Assembly: GCF_000934545.1 (NCBI RefSeq)
Contig: NZ_CP010554.1
Span: forward strand, 1,488,001-1,552,000
Length of the DNA: 64,000 bases
Direction: 5' to 3'
DNA from: Rugosibacter aromaticivorans
GTDB lineage: Bacteria; Pseudomonadota; Gammaproteobacteria; Burkholderiales; Rhodocyclaceae
Shown one piece after another: positions 10,692 to 20,374 of this stretch (position 1 is its first letter; every line of letters begins with the position of its first letter). The notes below the pieces were generated by a model. It worked only from the letters and a program-made list of their open reading frames with translations. It was not told the DNA's origin and made no database searches. The position numbers and the translations under genes are program-made.

Positions 10692-11519
10692 ATGACCATG
10701 AGAAATCGCCCCCTCAGATTAGACAACTCCACGCTATTTCAAGGCCGCTGGGATTGGCCCAGGCTCATGGTCTGTCACATTATCGCCATAGTGCTGCTCA
10801 CCAGCTGGCTATGGCACCCTACCCGCACTCCGTGGGATCAGCTCGACAGGCAGATATTTCATTACCTGAATGCGCCACTGGCGACCAGCAGCACATGGGC
10901 GCATCTTTGGGCTTTTGGCAGTATGCGGTTGGCGGATATGGGCGTCGGCTTGGTCATGGTGGGATTTCTGATCAAAGGTAACTGGCTATTTGCCAGAGAT
11001 CAGGTGCGCACGGCGTTGTATGCTTTTTTATCGGTTTTATTTTTGTTGCTTGTTATACGGATTGGACTATTTGCTCAATGGGTCAAGTGGATGCATTGGC
11101 AGCACGCCGGCCCGTCGCTGGTGCTGGATGGTGCAGTGCGTCTTAGTGAACTATTCCCTGACTGGGAGAAGTTTTCGCACATTAAGGACAGCTCAAAAAA
11201 TAGCTTTCCTGGCGACCATGCGTCTGTTTTGTTGCTTTGGGCGATGTTTCTTTCTCCGTTCGCAAAGTTATGGCAGCGTGTGCTGATCTGGCTATTAACC
11301 GCTATTTTTCTGTTGCCCCGGTTGGTCGCAGGCGCACATTGGGGCACGGATATTTTCATTGGGGGCGTATTCCTCAGCCTGATTGCGTTTAGCTGGGGAT
11401 TTTATACCCCGTTCGCAGCGCGCAGCACCCGCTTGCTCGAACGGCTTTTCACCCCTGTTTTTCATTGCTTGCAAAAAATTCCCGGATTAAATCGCATCAG
11501 TTTGATATCCGGTCGTTAA
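10692..11519 (+). CDS. PAP2-superfamily lipid phosphatase
   Basis: A 275-residue membrane phosphatase with five to six hydrophobic segments. The three catalytic stretches are visible: lysine region IKDSSKNSFPGDHASV (the PSGH-type box reads FPGDH) and RLVAGAHWGTDIFIGG, which carries the histidine and aspartate of the third box. This family removes phosphate from isoprenoid or lipid pyrophosphates, including undecaprenyl pyrophosphate and lipid A. It is the last gene of the 6405-11519 operon, where it could recycle the lipid carrier used by the GT39 enzyme or prepare the acceptor lipid. The substrate is inferred from context only. Confidence 0.85.
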   Translation: MTMRNRPLRLDNSTLFQGRWDWPRLMVCHIIAIVLLTSWLWHPTRTPWDQLDRQIFHYLNAPLATSSTWAHLWAFGSMRLADMGVGLVMVGFLIKGNWLFARDQVRTALYAFLSVLFLLLVIRIGLFAQWVKWMHWQHAGPSLVLDGAVRLSELFPDWEKFSHIKDSSKNSFPGDHASVLLLWAMFLSPFAKLWQRVLIWLLTAIFLLPRLVAGAHWGTDIFIGGVFLSLIAFSWGFYTPFAARSTRLLERLFTPVFHCLQKIPGLNRISLISGR

Positions 11520-11548
11520 TTCTTTTTTTTTGCAAAAGCAGCATGACC

Positions 11549-11578
11549 CTTGAAAAATACATAAGCTTGCCCCAGCTA
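11549..11578 (+). promoter_or_regulatory. Sigma32-type heat-shock promoter of clpB
   Basis: CTTGAAA at 11549-11555 and CCCCAGCTA at 11570-11578 are separated by 14 bases, close to the enterobacterial sigma32 consensus CTTGAAA-N13/14-CCCCATNT. It lies 30-60 bases upstream of the clpB ATG at 11608, which is preceded by a strong GGAAAGGGA ribosome-binding site. Confidence 0.82.
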
Positions 11579-11607
11579 CCCTGAAATACTTTTGGAAAGG
11601 GATAGCA

Positions 11608-14202
<2,595 letters not shown>

Positions 14203-14254
14203 AAAGTCGGCACCCCAAGGGTATTTCCTGCGGGGCGCGCTGGTGAGACGGCGT
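14203..14254 (+). repeat. Long-form repeat copy 3, directly after clpB
   Basis: AAAGTCGGC, then the extra block ACCCCAAGGGTATTTCCTGCGGGGC, then GCGCTGGTGAGACGGCG would exceed a single short motif, so see positions: the extra block spans 14211-14235. The element starts at the base after the clpB TGA. The extra block is what the short copies lack. Confidence 0.88.
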
Positions 14255-14380
14255 GGTTGCGTCTTGTCACGTCAATTGCGGCGCTGACAGGGCTGCCGGT
14301 GATCATTGGCTACGAGCCTGTTGCCGCGGCGGTTAAGATCAAACTCAAGAAGCTTTCCAACGAGCTGATTGAGGAAGAAA

Positions 14381-14856
14381 ATGACCTGCACCCAAAAATT
14401 GCTAGCCTGGCCTGCTGTCGCCGGTGTGCTGCTATTCACCTCGTGTTTTGCCGTGGCGGGCCCGCCGTTTCTGACGGATGATCCCGAGCCGGTTGAATAC
14501 CGGCATCATGAGTTCTACATCGCCTCACAGCAAACGAAAACGGCTGACGGCACTGCAGGAACGCTGCCACATATCGAATATAACTACGGTGCAGCGCCCG
14601 ACCTCCAGCTACATGTCATTGGTTTTTTGGCTGGCAACTGCAAAAAGACATTGGCGAGCACCTGACTTTGGGCGGGGAGATATTCCATGGCACCGAGCAA
14701 GCACCAGGCGAAGGGAGCAGCACGGGATTCAATCTGGGCGGGAGCTACCACTTCGACGGGCATAACCACCTGCTGTTTTCCGCCGGGTATGGTCTGACGA
14801 ATACCAGTTCGACAAACAAGTTCTTGTCGTATATCGGGTATCAGTTGACCTGGTAG
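14381..14856 (+). pseudogene. Outer-membrane (phenol-degradation MetA-like) protein gene with internal deletion
   Basis: The first frame has a signal peptide (MTCTQKLLAWPAVAGVLLF) and the family start GPPFLTDDPEPVEYRHHEFY, and continues to DLQLHVI at about 14620. The C-terminal end of the same family lies in another frame: WFFGWQLQKDIGEHLTLGGE through GLTNTSSTNKF to the terminal aromatic residue at 14856. The central barrel strands, probably more than 100 residues, are lost and the two ends are joined out of frame. ATG 14381 follows GAGGAAG and is preferred over an upstream TTG. The intact protein would be a beta-barrel transporter-like outer-membrane protein. Confidence 0.78.
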
Positions 14857-14885
14857 GCATCCTGTACCGTGCGGACTATGCACTG

Positions 14886-14910
14886 AAAAGTCGGCGCTGG
14901 CGGTACGGCG
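14886..14910 (+). repeat. Short repeat copy 4
   Basis: Intergenic copy downstream of the broken outer-membrane gene. It extends into GAGAAAAGA, an extension also present in inverted form in copy 10 near 41231. Confidence 0.82.
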
Positions 14911-14961
14911 AGAAAAGACATCAGAAGGCGCAAAGCGGTGGGTCAATGGTTCGTTGCGCGC

Positions 14962-15567
14962 TCAGCCGCCCAGCGCTCCATGGCGATGACACGCTATCAG
15001 ATGATCATTGACCATGCCCGTGGCCTGCATGTGCGCGTACATGACGGTCGGGCCAATGAAACGGAAGCCGCGTTGCTTGAGATCTTTTGACAAGGCTTCC
15101 GCTTCTGGGGTAATGGCGGGCACTTCCGCCATGGTGCGCCAGTGATTGATGCGCGGCCGGCCATCAACAAACTGCCATAACAACTGATCCAGCGTGCCGC
15201 CTTGCGCGTAAAGCGCCAGTGTGGCGCGGGCATTGGTGATGCTGGCGGCAATCTTCAGCCGGTTGCGCACGATGCCTGTATCAGTCAGCAGGCGTACGAT
15301 ATCCTGTTCACCATAACGTGCGATTTTTTCCACGTTAAAGCCATCAAAGGCGCGGCGATAGTTTTCGCGTTTCCGCAAAATCGTGATCCATGACAGACCA
15401 GCCTGCGCGCCTTCAAGCAACAAAAATTCAAACAGCGTGCGTTCATCATGACAGGGCACGCCCCATTCGGTATCGTGATAAGCCATGTAAAGCGGATCAC
15501 TACCACACCAGGAACAACGCTCTTGTGGTGCGAGTTGCGAGGGGACAGGTTGTTTTATCCGGTTCAT
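14962..15567 (-). CDS. tag: DNA-3-methyladenine glycosylase I
   Basis: Base-excision repair enzyme that removes 3-methyladenine from alkylated DNA. The 201-residue protein keeps the zinc snap: Cys and His in RCSWCGSDPLYMAYHDTEWG near the N-terminus and His/Cys in HLIACHRH near the C-terminus. The catalytic region reads LEGAQAGLSWITILRKRENY. The ATG at 15567 (MNRIKQPVPSQ) follows a GGAG-type site and fits the family. The frame is open to 15732, but the extra N-terminal residues would overlap the divergent lysC start region. The gene stands alone, head to head with lysC. Confidence 0.95.
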   Translation of the reverse strand: MNRIKQPVPSQLAPQERCSWCGSDPLYMAYHDTEWGVPCHDERTLFEFLLLEGAQAGLSWITILRKRENYRRAFDGFNVEKIARYGEQDIVRLLTDTGIVRNRLKIAASITNARATLALYAQGGTLDQLLWQFVDGRPRINHWRTMAEVPAITPEAEALSKDLKQRGFRFIGPTVMYAHMQATGMVNDHLIACHRHGALGG

Positions 15568-15698
15568 TTCGTGCTCCGTGTGTAAAGAATTGATGGTTTT
15601 CTTTTGATAAAGTCGAACCTTGTAAAAGTTGCACGATGTCACCATGATATCAACGAGGTATCGGGTAAAATTATCTTTTTTCTCATTAAGAAATAAAA

Positions 15699-16940
15699 AT
15701 GGCGTTAATTGTTCAGAAATATGGTGGCACATCGATGGGCTCGCCCGAGCGTATCCGCAATGTTGCCAAACGTATCTCGCGCTGGAAAGCGCAGGGGCAT
15801 CAGATTGTTGTCGTAGTGTCCGCCATGAGCGGTGAAACTAACCGGCTGGTTGCTTTGGCGCATGAGGTGTCCCCCCAGCCCGATCTGCGCGAGATGGATG
15901 CGATGCTTGCCACGGGCGAGCAAGTCAGCATCGCTTTGCTGGCTATGGCACTACGTGATATTGGCTTGAAAGCCAAAAGCTACACCGGCGGCCAGGTAAA
16001 GGTTTTGACAGACAGTGCCTTTTCCAAAGCACGGATTCTGGAGATCGAGGACAGCAACATCCGCCATGATCTGGACAATGACACCGTCGTTATTGTTGCC
16101 GGTTTTCAAGGGGTGGATGCTGACGGCAATATCACCACGCTTGGCCGGGGTGGTTCAGACACCTCCGGCGTGGCCCTTGCTGCCGCCCTGCAGGCAGAAG
16201 AGTGTCAGATTTATACCGATGTTGATGGCGTATACACCACTGATCCACGCATCGTGCCTGCCGCCAGAAAACTCGATCAAATCACCTTTGAGGAAATGCT
16301 GGAAATGGCCAGCCTGGGTTCAAAGGTTTTGCAGATTCGCTCCGTCGAATTCGCAGGAAAGTACAAAGTCAAGCTGCGCGTGCTCTCCAGCCTGGAAGAA
16401 GAAGGCCAGGAAACTGCTGGCACACTGATTACTTTTGAGGAAAATACCACTATGGAACAACCTATTATTTCAGGCATTGCGTTTAGCCGCGACGAAGCCA
16501 AACTAACCGTATCGGGTGTGCCCGACCGCCCCGGTATTGCTTATCAAATTCTAGGCCCGATTGCCGAAGCCAATATTGATGTCGATATTATTATCCAAAA
16601 CGTTGGCCATGATGGCACAACGGATTTTTCGTTCACCGTTAACCGCAGCGAATATGCTCGGGCGAAGAAAATGTTGGAAAATCAAATAAAACCTCACATC
16701 GGAGCACTGACGATTGATGGGGATAACAAGATTTGCAAGGTGTCGGCAGTCGGTGTTGGCATGCGTTCCCATCCTGGTGTGGCCAGCAAAATGTTCCGCA
16801 CGTTAGCTGAAGAGGGCATCAACATTCAGATGATTTCCACTTCCGAGATCAAAATTTCAGTTGTCGTGGATGAAAAATATCTTGAATTGGCTGTTCGCGC
16901 CTTGCATCGTGCATTTGATCTAGACCAAGCGGCTGCCTAG
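15699..16940 (+). CDS. lysC: Aspartate kinase
   Basis: Phosphorylates aspartate, the first step to lysine, threonine, methionine and diaminopimelate. The 413-residue length is that of the short aspartokinases of beta- and gamma-proteobacteria. It begins with VQKYGGTSMGS, has the kinase segment LGRGGSDTSGVALAAAL, and ends in two ACT domains (from about residue 265), the usual site of feedback inhibition. An internal ATG at 16452 (MEQPIISGIAFS) lies at the start of the ACT region. In related enzymes an internal start gives a separate beta subunit; here that is inference. No lysine riboswitch is visible in the short region upstream. Confidence 0.95.
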   Translation: MALIVQKYGGTSMGSPERIRNVAKRISRWKAQGHQIVVVVSAMSGETNRLVALAHEVSPQPDLREMDAMLATGEQVSIALLAMALRDIGLKAKSYTGGQVKVLTDSAFSKARILEIEDSNIRHDLDNDTVVIVAGFQGVDADGNITTLGRGGSDTSGVALAAALQAEECQIYTDVDGVYTTDPRIVPAARKLDQITFEEMLEMASLGSKVLQIRSVEFAGKYKVKLRVLSSLEEEGQETAGTLITFEENTTMEQPIISGIAFSRDEAKLTVSGVPDRPGIAYQILGPIAEANIDVDIIIQNVGHDGTTDFSFTVNRSEYARAKKMLENQIKPHIGALTIDGDNKICKVSAVGVGMRSHPGVASKMFRTLAEEGINIQMISTSEIKISVVVDEKYLELAVRALHRAFDLDQAAA

Positions 16941-16983
16941 CTTTTTACTGAGTCATGGCACTGCAGCATGGGTTGATGCGGGG

Positions 16984-17484
16984 TCAGAATATACCCAGCG
17001 CTAACCCATTCGCCATGAGGCTGCCCAGTGTTTCGCAACGCAAAAGGTCTTCCGCTGAAATGATTTTTGGACGCAGAATTTCCTCTGCCGTTTGTGCGTG
17101 CGTGCACACAATCAGTGGGGCTGCGACAGCACGTAATCGCCAGCCTGTGGTGATACGCTCAATCTGACGGGCGGCATTGTGTCCGTCACTGCCGGCGCAA
17201 ATCATGGTGGCGTAGGCTCGGCCAGTAATTTTTTCGAGCGCCGGGTAATAACAGCGGTCGAAGAAGTCTTTCATCAGTCCAGAAACCGCGCCAAGATTTT
17301 CTGGCGTCGCAAAAACGTAAGCGCCAGCGGCAAGCACATCGCCTGCTGAAGTCTGCGGCGCCAATTTGAGCTGCACGTTAACTATTCCTTCTGCGGTCGC
17401 ACCCTTGATCAAGGCGCGAGCCATCTGCTCAGTGCCGCCTGTCACTGAGTAATACACCACGAGTAGCGTCTTTTGAGTTTGCAT
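16984..17484 (-). CDS. Flavodoxin-like NAD(P)H-dependent reductase
   Basis: A 166-residue single-domain flavoprotein. The FMN phosphate loop reads VVYYSVTGGTEQMARAL at the N-terminus, and the second FMN contact is in AYVFATPENLGAVSGLMKDF. Electron transfer or quinone/nitro reduction are the usual roles for this type; no partner gene is present to tell which. ATG 17484 (MQTQKTLL) places the FMN loop at the usual distance from the start. A second ATG 18 bases upstream is less likely. Confidence 0.8.
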   Translation of the reverse strand: MQTQKTLLVVYYSVTGGTEQMARALIKGATAEGIVNVQLKLAPQTSAGDVLAAGAYVFATPENLGAVSGLMKDFFDRCYYPALEKITGRAYATMICAGSDGHNAARQIERITTGWRLRAVAAPLIVCTHAQTAEEILRPKIISAEDLLRCETLGSLMANGLALGIF

Positions 17485-17554
17485 AATTGCCAGTAACGGC
17501 AAAGCTTCGTGGCAACCTTGGTTTCAGGTTGTGCCCTGCGGCAGTGTCTGCAGA

Positions 17555-17794
17555 TTATTTTTCTTGCAAGGCACTGTTTAAGCGTTGGGCACGCGCTTTG
17601 GATTCAGCCTTGTTCATTTCAGACACTTGCCGACCATAGGCTTCGCGAGCCTCAAGACCTCGTTGGGTTGCCTCAATGCTCCGGATGCAACGCCAGCGCG
17701 TTCCTGTCTTTGTAACCATCCGGCGCATTTCTTCGCGTGGATGGTGCGTGCGGCAGTGGTAGCAATAAACTAGTTCTTTTGTTTCTTTAGTCAT
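17555..17794 (-). CDS. Small Cys-rich conserved hypothetical protein
   Basis: A 79-residue basic protein. The N-terminal half has LVYCYHCRTHHPREEM followed by a third cysteine in RWRCIRSIEA, a pattern that could bind one metal ion. The C-terminal half is a charged helix. I do not recognise a named family with certainty. It is a stand-alone minus-strand gene between the flavodoxin-like gene and tRNA-Val, with a normal ATG at 17794. Confidence 0.6.
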   Translation of the reverse strand: MTKETKELVYCYHCRTHHPREEMRRMVTKTGTRWRCIRSIEATQRGLEAREAYGRQVSEMNKAESKARAQRLNSALQEK

Positions 17795-18005
17795 GGAAAC
17801 GCCATTAATTACATCAAATCAGTAGTAACTACGATCTATCTTCGACCCTTGCTAATCCCTAAAAAAGAGAAGTAAAGGGGTTCATTTTGACATATTCGTG
17901 ATGTTAATTCGTTTTGGACTACTAAAGTTTCAAACGTTTATTTAAATTGAACTAACGGTTGTATGTAATTTTTATGTAACAACGCAGTGAAAGACCGGCA
18001 CTGTC

Positions 18006-18080
18006 TGGTGGGCGGTACTGGGATCGAACCAGTGGCTTCCACCGTGTGAAGGTGGCACTCTACCGCTGAGTTAACCGCCC
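18006..18080 (-). tRNA. tRNA-Val (anticodon CAC)
   Basis: The minus strand folds as a cloverleaf. The acceptor stem is GGGCGGT/ACCGCCC, the D arm contains AGCGGTAGAGT, the anticodon stem CCACC/GGTGG holds loop TTCACAC, and the T arm ACTGG/CCAGT holds loop TTCGATC. The discriminator A and the CCA end are encoded (18006-18009). The anticodon CAC reads GTG. Confidence 0.96.
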
Positions 18081-18187
18081 GCGAAAAGAGCCTGGTATTT
18101 AACCATAGATGGGGGGGCAGGTCAATCGTTCAGCGCTTGGGATGACGTAAAATCAATCCTCTTCATCTTCCGCTTTTTTTCATTCTT

Positions 18188-19582
18188 ATGACCGTACGTA
18201 CCCGTTTCGCCCCTAGTCCCACTGGTTTCCTGCATATTGGCGGTGCTCGCACTGCCTTGTTTTCCTGGGCATATGCCCGGCGGCATGGCGGAAAGTTCAT
18301 TTTGCGCATTGAAGACACCGATGTCGAGCGCTCAACGCCCGAGGCGGTGCAGGCGATTCTCGATGGTATGCAGTGGCTGGGACTGAACCACGACGAGGGC
18401 CCGTTTTACCAGATGCAGCGCATGGCGCGTTACAAAGAAGTTATTGGCGAGATGTTGGCGGCAGGAACGGCCTATCTTTGCTACACCACGCGGGAGGAGC
18501 TGGACGCTCTGCGCGCCGATCAGGAGATACGCAAGGAAAAGCCGCGTTATGACGGCCGCTGGCGCCCTGAAGCTGGCAAGACCTTGCCGCCACCGCCGGA
18601 TGTGCCGCCCGTTGTGCGCTTTCGCAATCCGCTCGATGGTGTGGTGGCGTGGGACGATCAGGTCAAGGGCCGCATCGAATTCGCCAATGGCGAACTGGAC
18701 GATTTCATTATCGCCCGCGCTGATGGCACGCCGACCTACAACTTTTGCGTGGTTGTGGATGACTGGGATATGGCGATTACGCACGTGATTCGTGGCGACG
18801 ATCATGTCAATAACACGCCGCGCCAGATTAACCTGTTGCAGGCGCTGGGCGCGCCCGTGCCTTGCTACGCGCATTTGTCGATGATACTTGGCGACGATGG
18901 GCAGAAGCTTTCCAAGCGGCATGGCGCTGTGTCGGTAATGCAGTACGACGACGACGGTTATCTGCCCGAGGCAGTGGTGAACTATCTGGCGCGCCTTGGC
19001 TGGTCGCATGGCGACGAGGAAGTGTTCAGCATGGATCAGTTTGCGCAGTGGTTCGATCTCGACCACATCACCGCGTCGGCCGCGCAATTCAATACCGAAA
19101 AGCTCAACTGGCTCAATGCGCATTACATCAAGGCCGCCGCCCCGCAGCGTCTGGCTGCCGAGACCATGCGACGGCTGGCACGGCAGGGTGTGGCGACGAC
19201 GGATGGCCCGGATGTCGCACGCGTGGCGGCGCTTTACCGTGACCGCGCGAGCAATCTGAACGATCTGGCCGACGCAGTGCACCCGTTCTATGTCATACCT
19301 CAGGCGAGCGAAGAAGTTCGCGCACAGCATTTGACGGAAAGTGCGCGCAAGGCGCTGGCTGTTCTGCGCGAACACTTATCGGATTGCGCATGGCAGGCGG
19401 CGGCGTTGGGGCAGTTGGTGAAACAAACCGCTACTGAGCTGGGGCTGAAAATGCCACAGGTAGCGATTCCGCTGCGCGTTGCGCTATTGGGTTTGCCGCA
19501 GTCTCCAGCAATTGATGCGGTGCTGGAGGTGATGGGGCGCAATCAGGTTCTCAAGCGGCTGGATACCGTGCTGTCAGCTTAA
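18188..19582 (+). CDS. gltX: Glutamyl-tRNA synthetase
   Basis: Class I aminoacyl-tRNA synthetase that charges tRNA-Glu. The 464-residue length is normal. The HIGH-type motif is in [18 protein letters not shown] at the N-terminus, and the KMSKS-type motif is KLSKRHG near residue 245. The anticodon-binding part occupies the C-terminal 150 residues. The gene has its own region after tRNA-Val and ends at the bidirectional hairpin 19588-19622. It could aminoacylate tRNA-Gln as well if the organism lacks GlnRS; that cannot be judged here. Confidence 0.97.
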   Translation: MTVRTRFAPSPTGFLHIGGARTALFSWAYARRHGGKFILRIEDTDVERSTPEAVQAILDGMQWLGLNHDEGPFYQMQRMARYKEVIGEMLAAGTAYLCYTTREELDALRADQEIRKEKPRYDGRWRPEAGKTLPPPPDVPPVVRFRNPLDGVVAWDDQVKGRIEFANGELDDFIIARADGTPTYNFCVVVDDWDMAITHVIRGDDHVNNTPRQINLLQALGAPVPCYAHLSMILGDDGQKLSKRHGAVSVMQYDDDGYLPEAVVNYLARLGWSHGDEEVFSMDQFAQWFDLDHITASAAQFNTEKLNWLNAHYIKAAAPQRLAAETMRRLARQGVATTDGPDVARVAALYRDRASNLNDLADAVHPFYVIPQASEEVRAQHLTESARKALAVLREHLSDCAWQAAALGQLVKQTATELGLKMPQVAIPLRVALLGLPQSPAIDAVLEVMGRNQVLKRLDTVLSA

Positions 19583-19587
19583 AAAAC

Positions 19588-19622
19588 AAAAGCTTCCCAG
19601 CCGATGTAGCTTGGGAAGCTTT
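19588..19622 (-). terminator. Terminator between gltX and the glycine-zipper gene
   Basis: AAAGCTTCCCA pairs with TGGGAAGCTTT around a 12-nt loop. On the minus strand the stem runs into TTTTGTTTTTT, a good intrinsic terminator for the gene ending at 19662. The same stem lies just after gltX and may act both ways. Confidence 0.82.
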
Positions 19623-19661
19623 AGGCTTTGATTCAGGCGTTTTAGTGTGACTTAGTGTGAC

Positions 19662-20288
19662 CTAGCGCGGTGTCAACGCACCATTTTCTAAACGAACCCG
19701 ATCACCCTCACGCCATGCGGGCGTCGTGTCGCTAGGAAAGGTGCGTGTCGTGCCATCCTCAAAACGCACAACAATCTCGTAACTTTGCTTTTTCTTCATG
19801 GTTTTTTCAATCTGATTACCGGCCAGAGCGCCGCCAACAACGCCAGCGACCGTTGCTACCGAGCGGCCTCTGCCTTGACCGACCTGATTGCCAAGCAGAC
19901 CGCCGACAACGCCGCCGGCAATACCGCCCAGGCCGCTGCCTTCAGGCACGACCGTCAGTTCGCGAATCTGTTCGACGACGCCACAATCGGCGCATTTCGC
20001 CGCGGCTGCATGGCCGACCGAATAAGTTGGCGCTGGTGATACGGCGGCTTTTACCGGTTTGTGCGTACTTTTCGGCGCATGCGACGCACTTGCAGGCTCG
20101 GTAGGTTCGGTAGGTTCTGCTGGCTTGTTTGCGACCGATTCCTGCACCATCGGTGTGGCGGGAGCTGCCACCGGATTGGGCAGCACGCCTGTCAGCACAC
20201 CAACGCCTGCCAGCGCAACTGCGGTAACCGCGGCAGCGGCAACGAGTATCAATGGGTGCGTGCGGGATGTGGTTTGTGTGGTTTCCAT
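19662..20288 (-). CDS. Glycine-zipper (17-kDa surface antigen-like) envelope protein
   Basis: A 208-residue protein with one N-terminal membrane segment (residues 13-37), a Pro/Thr/Glu-rich spacer with PTEPTEP, and a glycine zipper (GGIAGGVVGGLLGNQVGQG then VAGVVGGALAGNQIE) as in SlyB/17-kDa antigen proteins. The C-terminus (SYEIVVRFEDGTTRTF) is typical of the family. It lacks a lipobox, so it is probably anchored in the inner membrane. Residues about 80-89 (VSPAPTYSV) are encoded by an inverted-sense repeat copy inside the spacer. Role unknown; the family is linked to envelope integrity. Confidence 0.82.
   Translation of the reverse strand: METTQTTSRTHPLILVAAAAVTAVALAGVGVLTGVLPNPVAAPATPMVQESVANKPAEPTEPTEPASASHAPKSTHKPVKAAVSPAPTYSVGHAAAAKCADCGVVEQIRELTVVPEGSGLGGIAGGVVGGLLGNQVGQGRGRSVATVAGVVGGALAGNQIEKTMKKKQSYEIVVRFEDGTTRTFPSDTTPAWREGDRVRLENGALTPR
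20024..20047 (+). repeat. Short repeat copy 5, inside the glycine-zipper gene
   Basis: AAGTTGGCGCTGGTGATACGG differs from the core at two or three bases. The gene reads it on the opposite strand, giving AVSPAPTY within its flexible spacer. Confidence 0.7.
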
Positions 20289-20374
20289 GAGTAGCTCCTT
20301 TGTAGTTAAAACCCAGGTACAGAATAGCGCAGTAAAGCAGGTAACGGATGAAACAGAAATTCGCTGTTACAGAT

